DNA from: Cantharellus purpuraceus
Lineage: Eukaryota; Basidiomycota; Agaricomycetes; Cantharellales; Hydnaceae
Length of the DNA: 64,000 bases
Assembly: GCA_025174535.1 (NCBI GenBank)
Contig: JALBUN010000011.1
Coordinates: forward strand, 558,001 to 622,000
Reading direction: 5' to 3'
Positions 36,596-47,097 of this stretch are shown here, one piece after another; position 1 is the stretch's first letter; each line of letters opens with the position of its first letter. The notes under the pieces are model-generated. The model was not told where the DNA came from, searched no databases, and saw nothing but the letters and a program-made list of their open reading frames with translations. The position numbers and the translations under genes were made by a program.

Positions 36596-39445
36596 TCAAA
36601 GTTTGCTCATCATCGCGCTAGAAGAAGGTTTTTTATACACCTGCACGTGCACTCCCTTCTGATCCTTCAACGCCAGCCTCAAAATCTTCCCACTGCCAGA
36701 CCGAAACACGTTCATTAGCATCCACATCATAGCCAATAGCACCACATGGAGAGTGATGAACAAAGAGCCAAGGAAGGGAATGACATCCACCCACCTAGGC
36801 GACTTCGGAATCCCACTCACAACCACAACGCCTCCCTTTAATCTTTTATAATGAACACAATTATCCTCCACCACCTTTGTCACCTTCTCAGCTAGGGACA
36901 CCAGTTCCTCCGGTGGTGAAGGGGACGAGGACGACATTAAATTTGGGCCGCCAGCCTCACCGCCGCCATTGACGTTTGCTCGGGTTTCGCCTGCACCAGC
37001 AGTAGCCGCAGCGACAAGTTGTGCCTCCTTCACCCCTTGCGGCACTATATATGCCATGGGCAGCTCCGTTCCTTCTGTACTGCTGTACACGGAGGATACA
37101 GCGACGTCTTGCACGGAGGGGAGGGTGGCGATGATACCTTCGAGTTCTGTGGGGGAGACTTGAAAGCTAGAAGCGTCGATTGTTATAGGGATGTGAGATG
37201 AGATGGAGGAGAAAGACAAGGCGTACCCTTTGTACTACATACACGAACGGCAACGTAAGAGCCACGATAATCCTCAGACGAATAAAGCAACATCAATACA
37301 AGAAAACAAACCTTGATCAGTTCCTTTCTCCGTCCCGTAACTACAACCAAATCAAATCATTGTATCATTAGCATCAGCACTCAACCAACTACTGAAATGT
37401 GCATCCACCCCATGTACACGAAGTTAAGCTCCTCTCCTCCCAAATAAATCAATAAAATTGGAAACCACTCACTCCGCAAATGTCCTGCCTCATCTAAATA
37501 CCCCAAGTCACCCGTATGAAATCCCATCTCATCCAGGGTCTCCGCCGTCGTGCGTGGGTCTTTGAGGTAACCCAGCATCAGCGCGGGGCTGCGGACGATA
37601 ATCTCGCCTTCAGCCGTGCCCTTTACCGCTGAAATACGCAACGCAACGCAACGCAGCAAAGCAAAGAGCAATGAGGGTGTATCAGAGTGTTGTGTGCAGC
37701 AGCACGAGAGAGAACCACTCACGCTTCATGTTCGCATCAATAACACTCACTTGCGCGCCGAAGACAATGGTCCCGTTCCCGCCCAGGTGGGGCTCGGCCT
37801 CCTCCCATCGATTACTTCCCGGCGCCGTCACCGGGCCCACCTCGCTCAACCCGTACCTAAAACACAGCGTAAATATCAACTTTTGCTCAAAAAGTAAAGA
37901 TAAAAATAACCGCAAACGCACCCACTTTTAATAATCACTCCTGTCCTCTTCCATACTGCTCGGATAATCTCCGCGGGCAACGGCGCCCCTCCCGATGCCG
38001 CCAGGGTGACTGACGCCAGCGAACACCACGGTGCGTCGATGAGTGGCGACTTGGCGAAGGCGACAGCGATGGGCGGGGCGATGTGGAGGTAGGTCGCTTG
38101 ATGAGATGAGACAAGGCGGAGGTAGTTTTCGAGGTCGAACTGGGTCAATCGAGAGCACGAAAAAAAAAAGTCAGTTCCGACGGTTCACTTATACAACTAA
38201 AAAAATACCACGCGCGCACCTTTGGAGCTATAACAGTTGTTGCTCCGATACATGGGCCCTTGTGGAAACAAGTAAACGGGACTGTCTGTCAGTTATCTGG
38301 GAAAAAACGCTCAGCTGTGAAAAGGGCTTACGAGGAAGACTTGCAGGTATAGCCCATACATATGATAAAAAGGTATGATGGATATCCATCTCTGGTAAAA
38401 GTGGAAGATAACGGAAACAATCCTTGATGTATGGAAGAGGCACATGGGAAAGGAAATCTCACCTCATCAGGAAGGTAGGTGGATTTTCCGGTCCAGATCA
38501 TAATGATGGCTGCAACAACGGCATAGTGGGTCATCATGGCAGCCTTGGGTTTTCCCGTGGTGCCTGGGAAACATCAGCTGCTGGATTAAAGGGATAGCAG
38601 CAGTGCAAAAACTCGCCGGAAGTCCAGAGGAGTACAGCAATCCTGCGGTCCATGTCGTCTGAAGCCTGGAAAAGAAAACAACAACAGTTTGAACAAGTTC
38701 GTGTATGTGAGAAACGCCTAATACACTGAGCTCAACGTCCAGCTCCTTGTTCGAGAGGAGGGTCATCCAACTCTTGCGCCCGCCCTCCACTCTGCTCCGC
38801 AACCCATACGCCTCCTCATCCGGCTCCACAAACAGCAATTCGGGGACAACAATCCCATTCTCCCTCTCCATCACCGTACACACGGCACGCACATTATCCT
38901 CGCCTCCAGCGCCGGGAGCGCACACCACAACGCGCGGCTCGCACTGCACCATGACGTGCGCCAGCTCCGCCGCAGTATACGCCGGGTTGGTCATTGTCAC
39001 TGTCCACCCCGCCGCGATGAAGCCCAGTGCGAGGACGGGCCATGCCGTGCAGTTTGGCAGGTGTATAAGGACGACGGGACCCGAGAGCGAGTTGCTACCA
39101 AATGCATTTGTGATGCGGGGCGGGCCAAAGTGCTGACGAATACCATGTGCAAGGCGGAGGGTGTCACGTTTCAGACGGGCATGTGTGATGGCGGTGGCTG
39201 TGGCGGGGTCGAAGAAGACCGTTTTGTGGGGTAGAGCAGGGGGGACAGTGGGGCTAGGTACTCCTCTGAGAGCGGAGATTTTGCGTGCGAGGGGCGAGGA
39301 GGGTGCGAAAGGCTCCGAAAAGACGAATGAGCTTTGGAGGTCGGACAGAAAATGAGACTAATATTATAGGATGATTGTGGGGTGCGCACTATATATTGCA
39401 GGCGGGGAAAACGTCTTCCGCTGATGCACCATGTTCTGCGGCCAT
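36596..39445 (-). CDS. Peroxisomal acyl-CoA synthetase / 4-coumarate-CoA ligase-like enzyme
   Basis: Thirteen exons fit in phase to give about 642 residues. They are 39413-39445 (uncertain), 38725-39357, 38617-38665, 38463-38563, 38332-38391, 38220-38258, 37922-38139, 37723-37856, 37473-37628, 37312-37340, 37227-37234, 36795-37166 and 36596-36692. Adenylation motifs are complete: LLWTSGTTGKPKA, GYGLSEVGPVT, TGDLGYLDEAGHLR, GRRKELIKYKGFQVSPTELE and the catalytic Lys of SPSGKILR. The protein ends SKL, a type 1 peroxisomal signal, so it probably activates a fatty or aromatic acid to its CoA thioester in peroxisomes. One exon is only 8 nt. The intron 38564-38616 must use GC-AG (donor GCGAGT) to keep SGTTGKPK. 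The first exon (11 codons, GTTTTC donor) is a guess; from 39357 down the model is firm. Confidence 0.88.
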
Positions 39446-39873
39446 GATTTCTCGAGGGAACGACAGGGAGGAGCACCAGCACGTCTTGCAATGACAAGCT
39501 ACTAGTACGCCGGGGGTTGCCGAGACCGACTGTCGTCATCCCTGCCTGGAAGATTTCTCAGCCCAAACCACTCTGAAAAGCCCACGTATACGATCGACCC
39601 CGGCCAAAAAGGATGGTTGCGGGGTGCGCACTGTATATTGCAGGCGGGGAAAACGTCTTCCGCTGATGCACCATGTTCTGCGGCCGTTATTTCTTGAGCA
39701 CCAGGACATCTTGCAATAAAAAATTGACAAGCTTTATGCCATCATATTGGTGGGTATTAGCTGGATACGCGAAACTAGTTGTAGCCTAGGACGCCGGGGT
39801 TGCCTGAAAGATTGAAATCCAAATCACTCCGAAAAGTCCACAGAGGTTTGAGTTATACGATCGACCCCGGCCA
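39369..39873. repeat. Tandem duplication of about 240-260 bp over the ligase promoter
   Basis: Unit one (39369-39606) and unit two (39611-39873) share GGTGCGCACT(A/G)TATATTGCAG, CTGATGCACCATGTTCTGCGG, and at their far end ACGATCGACCCCGGCC (at about 39589 and 39857). Unit one contains the probable TATA element and the proposed first exon of the ligase gene; in unit two the corresponding ATG is changed. Unit two has acquired small insertions. Confidence 0.85.
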
Positions 39874-40292
39874 ATGATATCCAGTTAGGGTTATTTATCC
39901 CACGAACAGTGGCATAACCTGTCTCAACGGGCCCCAATGACCGCCATTGATGAGCGCGGTCGGAGTACAGGCTACGCACGGGCCATATGATGAATGAAGG
40001 AGGGAGCCACAGCAGTTACCAAAGCTTTGAGCATTCTACAAACCATAATTATACCCTTTGACATGATGATTACACAAATCCTCAGGCATGCCAGTAACCC
40101 ATCAGCAACTCTTCCACATCTGCAATTGTCATTGAGCCCCCGGAGATCTCTACATAATCTTGCGTAAAAGACAAATATGACTGCGGCATGGAACTAAGCC
40201 CCTGACCCTCATCCGGATCAAACGAATTGTCCTGCAGAAAAGGAACCAAAGTGCCATCGCTGGTGGCCTGATACATAGATCCATCGGGCTCC

Positions 40293-41353
40293 ATGAACGG
40301 AAGAGGCGGAATATCCAAACGACGTCGCATCACACGGACCCGCCGTCGCCGGCGCACCCACGACAGTTGTGCCGGCGACGTACGACCGTTTACGTGGCCA
40401 TTAGGACCAGACTATCCAACAAACGACGAGCCACCGCTGAGTGCTGGATTCATCACTCCCTATCTTGACAACACGCGCTCAAGAGCAGGGAGGGCCGATA
40501 CCATGCGCAACATGGTCCCTTTCGGCTCGGCTCTTCTCCAGGAAGACGCGATCTCTGCGTTTGAGGCGCTAACGAATCCCCAGCTTGACGCTGAACTCTC
40601 CGCCGACCCGACTCAACTGGAATTCCGGCGGCATCAGATTCACCCCGTTCCTCCTGTTCCTCCGACGCCCCCCTTCCCCCCACCCCCTGCGGTAGCACCT
40701 CTCGCCTACGATAACCCCGGAACACAGTCCCAATCTTCGCTCGTCGCCTTTACCCACGGATCAGTTGCGAGCTGCGCTGTCATCCTCGCCAGCACCCGCA
40801 TCACCGAGCACACCTCCACCAGGCTCAGACGAGCATCGTTTCTCATTCAAGCTCACTGGCCACCCTTCATCCATCCAGACGTCCTCCCAGCTCCGGGGGC
40901 AGACATGAACGCCGTGCCTCTGCAACTATCGGCAGTGACATCACCCACCCTCAGCCTGCTCCCTCGAGGAATAATAGCCCCAGCACGTCTGCCACCCTGC
41001 GCGTACCACACAATTCGCGCCGGCCGCCATCGCTCATCCTTACGCCGGCGGCGCAGGAACGGCTGTTGGAGGATTACAAGGCGGAGGCGACGAAGCGAGT
41101 GATGGGGTTGTCGCTGTATATGAGCAAGTGGACCGAGTATACGCCATTAGCGTTATCCATGAGTGCACCCCACGTCATCGTGGCATGGACTTTTCAGGCA
41201 GCGAGATGCACCCACAGCCAAAGTACCTTTTATCCCCCACCAAAACAGTGTAACACATCTGCCAAAGCGCAAGCAGTCAGCTCCTTGCCCACTGGCAGGA
41301 CTCATAGGAGACCCACTTTGAGGAGACTTGAGTGGACTACAGAATCCCGTTAG
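40293..41353 (+). pseudogene. Broken or mis-assembled gene of unknown function
   Basis: Coding-like frames follow each other: GPDYPTNDEPPLSAGF and ALLQEDAISAFEALTNPQLD to about 40690. A possible 73-nt intron follows (GTAGCACC...GGATCAG, ending before TTGCGAGC), then LRAALSSSPAPASPS to about 40900. The frame then breaks at a run of five G near 40896-40900 and resumes with HERRASATIGSDITH, LTPAAQERLLEDYKAEATK and RVMGLSLYMSKWTEY. Losing one G would restore a single frame, so this is either a recent pseudogene or a sequencing error. I recognise no family. On the opposite strand 40082-40357 an acidic-ended frame (VEELLMGYWHA) could be a separate remnant. Confidence 0.45.
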
Positions 41354-42217
41354 AGCCTACCTGGCCAACCTTTATGAAGGGAACGAAGTGCGACTCTTCC
41401 TACATTGCCAGTTAGCCACGTCGTAGAAGCCGACCGCTGCTAGAGAGGTAACGCCGGTAGGAGAGCATGGCGCCGTGTGCCAGTTTGCCAAAGGGATTTC
41501 ATAGTCGGCCACCATACGCAACGCCATTTATTCCATAGTCTCACCGGAGCTGAAGACAGAGGCCGGTGATGTAACAGATGTTCAGTAGCATGCGCGCGGG
41601 CGTGGCACACAGGAAATCAGGTATGCCACATGCAGGGGTGAACACAGAGCGAGGCCATGCATGGCACACAGGAAAATATGAAATCTTGTCAATTATTGTT
41701 GACAGCGGGGAATACGCCAAAGCTGCAGCAAGCAACGTGCGGGTCGCGGCGGAGGCTCATTCCGAGCTTGTCAACTGAATACGCCTTCTGGGGGTATGTT
41801 CGTCCATCTCAGTTCCCGCCAAACGCTGATGGCGTGGAGGCCGAGGGTCTCGAGAGTCGACTTTGCTCACCGCACCTCGTCCTCGCTGCGTAACGACGGT
41901 GCACCCACTGATGTGGGCCCTGTGCCTGCGTCCAATCCTATTCCTATGGTGCGGCAGGAATGGAGAGACGTCGGTTTTTCCGGGAGTGGAGGCGACGCCT
42001 TTGAATAGTACGTTTCTGGCGACGCTGGTGGGGCTGGCGGCGGTGGTGCGAGCAGGGAGGGGTTGGTGTGCCTGTGAGAGGGACAACGCGATTGGATGCG
42101 ATCACTAGATTTTTCTACCGACCTGAGCGACCGGCGCCAAGAAATGTCAACTTGAGGGAAGTTTGAAGTGTCACCAAGTGGACATAAAAAAACCAGAACG
42201 GAAACTCGAAAAAGCGA
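41354..42217. other. Intergenic, possible decayed coding DNA
   Basis: No gene is supportable. GTGGCACACAGGAAA occurs twice, at about 41604 and 41660 (the second as ATGGCACACAGGAAA). Frames around 41796-42008 show Pro/Ser-rich composition but no motif. Confidence 0.4.
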
Positions 42218-42320
42218 TGCTCCCTGCAAGGATCGAACTTGCGACCTTTGGATATATCCGCTAACTGAACGGTCATATTACTATATGAGACCAACGCACT
42301 ACCGACTGTGCCAAGGAAGC
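42218..42320 (-). tRNA. tRNA-Met (CAT), elongator type, with intron
   Basis: Read on the minus strand: acceptor GCTTCCT pairs with AGGGAGC, then discriminator A. The D arm GGCACAGTCGGTAGTGC, anticodon loop CTCATA, and T arm GCAAGTTCGATCCTTGC (also the internal B box) are all present. An intron of about 30 nt sits after the anticodon (contains GACCGTTCAGTTAGCGG). Sequence and U31/U39 pairing match eukaryotic elongator tRNA-Met. A TTTTT terminator follows within a few bases of the 3' end (42210-42214 on the plus strand as AAAAA). Confidence 0.92.
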
Positions 42321-42451
42321 AAGAGCGACGGTCTTGGCGTTTTAGAGAATTTTATTGGAATAGTTGAGTGCCCCAGACATATGGTGACGGGAATAGAACA
42401 ACAAAAGATTAAGTAATGCAACTCCAACAAAACTTAAACTTGAAAATGAAA

Positions 42452-42555
42452 TGCTCCCTGCAAGGATCGAACTTGCGACCTTTGGATCTATCCACTGACT
42501 CAGCGGTCATATACTATATATGAGACCAACGCACTACCGACTGTGCCAAGGAAGC
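42452..42555 (-). tRNA. tRNA-Met (CAT), elongator type, with intron, second copy
   Basis: The exonic parts are identical to the copy at 42218-42320 apart from positions around the intron boundary. The intron is about 31 nt and differs at several bases (GACCGCTGAGTCAGTGG). Anticodon CAT, B box GTTCGATCC and paired acceptor stem are intact. A short T run follows the 3' end. The two genes lie head to tail, 131 bases apart. DNA from 42556 to about 43240 shows nothing further. Confidence 0.92.
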
Positions 42556-43239
42556 GATGTTGAGGGTCTGACGTTTTGGCTTATTATATTGGGGGAACAG
42601 ATCGATCGCTGCAAATAAGACAAATGACAAATTACGAAAGTCAACTGCATGGTCGGTTACCGGCCGTGTTTTTACCAGTGGTTCACTGGAACTGCTAATG
42701 ATGAGTCTATCCAGCTCATCTGTTTCTGAAATTGTTCAAGCCGTGCCAGTCCTGAGTTAACAACGCTACATCATACATGCACCCCTCCAAAACAAAGTAG
42801 ATTCTCCTGTTATACTTGAATGAATTAGTATTGGGTTACATCTAACTAGTTTAGCCATGAGTTTGGAAGTACACAGCGGATATCAAGCCCAACAAACGTT
42901 TTATGCACCAGTATGCCGGAAACGTATGGCCCGAATTTACAAGCTGAATAGCAAGTAATCCTCATAGTGCAGTCCTCATCCTTCTCGCACTCACTCACCA
43001 ATCACCCACCGACCCATCAGGCACTAGCCGCCTATGCGTCCTTCCGCCACTCGTCCTCTAGCAGCTCCCAACGCCGTATGTCGTATGCATGGATCTACAG
43101 TCACACCTCTGAATGAAAGCGGCGGCGGCGCCAATATCCGCTTCGTTCATGGCCTTATACACACAGAGACAAATTTCAATCTTGGCAGGCACCTTATGTA
43201 CACGGAGTAGTGATCCTTGCAAGGGAATTTGAAAAGAAA

Positions 43240-44264
43240 AAAATAATTTTCAGTTCACGACCAGGTACTCGAACACCTAAACAACACTCTTTCAATATCA
43301 ATGTATCCATTAGTTACCAAGCAACGCTCAGTGTCCTTCCAAGCATCACCTGGAATGCACGAAGCAGAGTAGGCTGCGCCAGCTCTAGGTGTTTCCTTTT
43401 GGCGGATGTTGCTGAGCACATGATAAAAATCCATCCAACATCCATCCGTGATCATTGTTCACGTCCAAGATCAATCAAGCATACATTGATCTTGCTTTCA
43501 TCTTGTCCAAGCCCAAGATTGAAAAGCGGTTGCGGTTGTGACCGAACTATGATGATAGGATTCTGCTTATGGCTGCATCTTCGTTGTCGATACGAACGAG
43601 AATGTTATCGGGTTTCACGTCTGGAGTTCGCCTCGTTAGCTACACGCTTCTACACAGCTAATTGCTACACATGCCTGTGTGCACCAGGCCGAGCACCTGA
43701 CGTCCGTTGGGTTGCCTTCTACGGAGGCTAGTCATGGGCTCCGAACGTTCGTAACGACGCCCGTCTCAACGAATGAATCGTAGAGATAGAAGGCAGTGTT
43801 TATAGCCAGGATGTCCATCCAGAGTTGGAGATTTTAATGGCTGTAAGATGTTCCCTTCGCCGTCTCTGTCGTCTGGGAAAATACCCTTGCAATGCATCTG
43901 CCGTCGCATTCACGGTAAGCACGCACCTTGACAGAGACGTATTTTGCAGGGAATGCATTTCTAAGCTATATAGCAGGGTAAACGTGCCAAAGAGTGGCGT
44001 TTACCCAAGCGTGTGTGCCAGCCAGACGATTGAACGCGAACCCCGGGTTCATCCCAGATTTCTCACAATCTCCAGCTTACCTCCCCGCAGCTGCTGTCTC
44101 AACATGATAGGGCAACACATAAACCCTACCTGGGGCAAGAGCACGTGTGGCTCTTCGTCGCACATAAAGCTTTCGTCTTCGTCTTTGACCTTGATTCGAA
44201 TTCGAACAGTGGCAAACGTCGGGTTGAAAGATATTTTAACATCGGAAGACAGTGAGGTAGACAT
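43240..44264 (-). pseudogene. Degenerate SRPK-like protein kinase
   Basis: From the ATG at 44264 a frame runs to EPHVLLPQVGFMCC and KLEIVRNLG, then hits TGA where the glycine-rich loop Trp would be, and continues TRGSRSIVWLAHT. Further down in changing frames come KYVSVKVRAYRE (the ATP-binding Lys region, about 43928-43948), GHPGYKHC (about 43815), FYLYDSFVETGVV, and DVKPDNILVRIDNEDAA (catalytic loop, about 43570-43622). This order and the HPGYKHC and DxKPDNILV blocks fit the fungal SRPK-like kinases that are abundant in mushroom genomes. Several stops and frame changes make it non-functional. Confidence 0.7.
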
Positions 44265-44558
44265 GGAAATGAACTAAGGAACGCGAAACTAGTAGAGGCA
44301 AATGGGCTTGCAAAGTGGGAGAGAGCAGCGATTGAAGCAAATATAGCAATATAAATAAAGTAGGTCCATCAACCACATGGCGGAGTCTGGCGGAGATGAC
44401 CAGACCAGAGGCACAGAGGCGCGGAAACCTTGTTACAAAACTATAGCTGCTTTTCACAGCCCGCTTTCCGCACACTCTCCAAGTCACACCAGCACCCTAG
44501 CACCTGTCCCACAGCGACCTCGCTCGCGTCGCTTCCCTCGTTCTCGTTGTAACCAAAT

Positions 44559-45167
44559 ATGGGAAAAGGTGCGTAGCTTTTCTGTATTTTGTACGACTAG
44601 AAGACTCATAGAATTCTCCTGGCAGGTAATGTTTTTAACATGGTGGCGTAGACAGGAGCAGATGGAACTGATGATACCGTACTTCCTGTGTCTTCTAGTT
44701 CACGGATCACTCGCACGTGCGGGTAAAGTAAAATCGCAGACACCAAAGGTCGATAAGCAGGAGAAGAAGAAGACCCCAAAGGGTCGGGCCTATAAGCGCA
44801 TTGTCTACAACCGACGGTGGGATTTTCAACCACTTTCTCGCAGCCTTTACGCTGATACCCGCGCTGTGTCATTAGATTCGTTAATGTCACCCTTCTGCCA
44901 GGCGGTAAACGGCGAATGTGAGTGTTCAATTTTCATTTTTCTACCCATTTTGCGCGACAGTTGGTCGTATACCGCTCCCGCCATATCTTGCGTGATGATT
45001 CACCAAAACCATAGCATAGTTCACACTGAAACTTCAATGTTGACAAACATGCATCTAAACGTCTTTCGCTCCTATCTGATACACTACCTCCGATCCATTC
45101 CATGTCACCCTACCGTTGCATTGCTAACATATTCCCTGTTTTCAGGAACCCGAATCCCGAGAAGTAA
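44559..45167 (+). CDS. RPS30: 40S ribosomal protein S30 (eS30)
   Basis: Four exons (44559-44568, 44699-44816, 44876-44917, 45146-45167) give 63 residues, the exact family size and without the ubiquitin-like fusion of animals. The first exon encodes only MGK and one base. The protein reads [20 protein letters not shown], then [18 protein letters not shown], and ends GGKRRMNPNPEK. It is a basic small-subunit protein near the mRNA entry and A site. Introns are 130, 59 and 228 nt; the last is long for this genome and carries a C/D box snoRNA. The upstream region is pyrimidine-rich (TCGCTTCCCTCGTTCTCGTT), typical of ribosomal protein promoters. Confidence 0.97.
44987..45084 (+). ncRNA. snR60: C/D box snoRNA in RPS30 intron 3, snR60/U80-like
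   Basis: C box GTGATGA is at 44992-44998 and D box CTGA at 45076-45079; D' CTGA is at 45026-45029 with a plausible C' shortly after. The stretch before D' (GCATAGTTCAC) is complementary to GTGAACTATGC of 25S rRNA. The stretch before D (GTCTTTCGCTCCTAT) is complementary to ATAGGGGCGAAAGAC of 25S rRNA with one G-U pair. Both rRNA segments are highly conserved, and this pair of targets is that of yeast snR60 (25S Am817 and Gm908). The +5 rule places the methyl groups at or within one base of those positions. Release from the spliced intron is the likely route of production. The terminal stem is weak. Confidence 0.87.
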
Positions 45168-45442
45168 TTCACGTCGCTATTGAGCCCTTTGCTGCATAGG
45201 CAGCTCTATTGCATATGTGCTATTGATACGCCATGTTACTCATTATACATTGCTCTATGCACTCAGACTTCTCAAACAATCCTCTTGTCCCAGTTGAGTC
45301 ACTGGCAAGTAGCATTAAGTCACACCCTCCTCATCCACCTACTGGTTGAACTCATAATCAATCCTATCATCGTTGGTCTCCGTTGCCTGATCTATCATGT
45401 GCAGTCTAGTAGTGCTTCAGATGTCAATGCTAACACATGTTA

Positions 45443-47097
45443 TCACCGTCGTACTCTTCGCCAAACAGCATCCGCTACCCTCAACACGTCCCTCATTTCA
45501 GCGACCCTATGCACGCGTACGACATCCGCTCCCTGTTGTACAGCAGCAGTAGCCGCAGCAGCCGTAGCCCAATTTCGATCCTGAGGCTCCGTCTTTCTCC
45601 CAGCCAAGCTCCCCAAGAACGACTTTCTTGAGAGTCCCGCCAACGTCGGAAAACCCAGCAGAAGGTTCGGTCCGCCTCCCCGTGCCCTCGTCCCGGTGAG
45701 CTCTCGAAACCGACTCAACAACTCCACATTACCCTCCGTCGTCTTTGAAAACCCAAACCCGGGGTCCACGAGCATGTTCCACCGACGCACCCCACACCGC
45801 AGCGCGTGTTCAATATTCCTCCCCAGCTCGTCTTGTACACCCCACAAAACGCCAGACTTTTCGTAGTCTTTGTTCTCACCCGCGCAGTGTGCACCGCGTG
45901 AGTGCATCATCACCACAGGAACCCCTAGCTCGCGCACCACCACCGCCATCTCCCCAGGCGTTGCACCGCCGCCCTCACCCTCGCCCTCACCCTCGCCCGC
46001 AAGCGCCGTGACGTCGTTGAGACAATTTGCACCGGCGTCCACCGCTGCGCGCAGCACCGCCGGGCGGAACGTGTCGACGGAGATGGGGAGCACGACGCCC
46101 CGCTCGCGGAGCGTGCGTATGACGGGGATGATGCGTGAGAGTTCTTCCGAGGGGGAGACGGCGGTGGCTCCGGGACGTGTGGAGTACCCGCCTATGTCGA
46201 TGATATCTGCGCCATCGGCGGCGGCTGCGAGGCCCTGGTCGACGGCGGAGGCTGTGGTGCTTGGGGTAGAGGAGAAGGAATCTGGGGTGGCGTTGATGGT
46301 GGCCATGAGGTAGGTTTTTTGGGAGAGGGGCCAGAGCGTAGGGTGTATATCTGGGTGACGTGGGGGAGAGGGGAAGGAGAGAACTTTGTGTAGTGTAGAT
46401 GGGTTGTCGGCAACGTTTAGATTGAGAAGTTGGCCAACTGAAATATTAAAGTTGGGGTGCACGAAATTGGGCATGATGCTAGACACACGAAGGTGCATGT
46501 TAGACGGAAGGGAAGCGACGATGGAAAAGGATCGCGTAACTCGTTGAGGGGGCGGAGGACAAATTCCCGCTCAAACGCACGGAGATGTGGAATGACGAGC
46601 TCCCCATCTTTGGAGCCATCTCCCCCGTCTTTGCGGTTGTCAAAGGTAGAAACATCGTAAAAGATAATATCAAGGTCAATGGCGCGTGGGCCGTTGCGCA
46701 CAGACTTGACCCTGCCGACGACGTCTTCTATGTTCTTGAGAAGCGCGAGAAGGTCGTTTGGCCCCAGCGTCGTTTCAGCCTGTACATACGATACGTTTAC
46801 TGCATCATAGAAGCGGCGCGCAGGAATCCCCACCTTTATGGCACAGTTGAGAAACTTGTTCTGGTCCTCCACATACATCGGCTCGCTCTCATATAAGAAA
46901 CTCGTCCCCGCGATCGCGAAAACATCCCGCCGACGCTCCAATTCGCGCAGAGCCTTCTCAATGAATGCACACCGGTCGCCCATGTTCGACCCTACGGCAA
47001 TGGCAACGACATGCTTCGACACCGAGTTCAAGTCCGGGTCGTCCATTTGGAGAGCTGGGCGTGTTGGCTCAACGTTGGGGTTCGTGTTCTGCGCCAT
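45443..47097 (-). CDS. FOL1: Folate synthesis fusion: HPPK and dihydropteroate synthase
   Basis: Three exons (46834-47097, 46541-46779, 45443-46478) give 512 residues. The first domain is hydroxymethyldihydropterin pyrophosphokinase (VAIAVGSNMGDR, YESEPMYVEDQNKFLNCAIK, GPRAIDLDIIFYD, IPHLRAFEREFVLRPL). The second is dihydropteroate synthase (MATINATPDSFS, DIGGYSTRPGA, ISVDTF, LNDVTAL, VVMMHSRG, GLSRKSFLG, RVHRV). Together they make dihydropteroate from hydroxymethyldihydropterin and p-aminobenzoate. Most fungal Fol1 proteins also begin with dihydroneopterin aldolase repeats; none is visible here, and the ATG at 47097 is preceded by non-coding-looking DNA. A Gly-Glu repeat (GEGEGEGEGGG) is inserted after LNDVTAL. 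The gene converges on RPS30. Confidence 0.95.

Noticed and set aside
38613..38620. GT donor at 38612 in the ligase gene
   Set aside because: It would insert extra residues into the SGTTGKPK motif in a different reading frame; the GC donor four bases earlier restores the conserved motif and phase.
43210..43731. Plus-strand frame of 173 codons
   Set aside because: It lies antisense to recognisable kinase blocks on the minus strand.
44569..44698. Second snoRNA in RPS30 intron 1
   Set aside because: A C-box-like TGATGAT is present near 44668 but no D box at a suitable distance before the acceptor.
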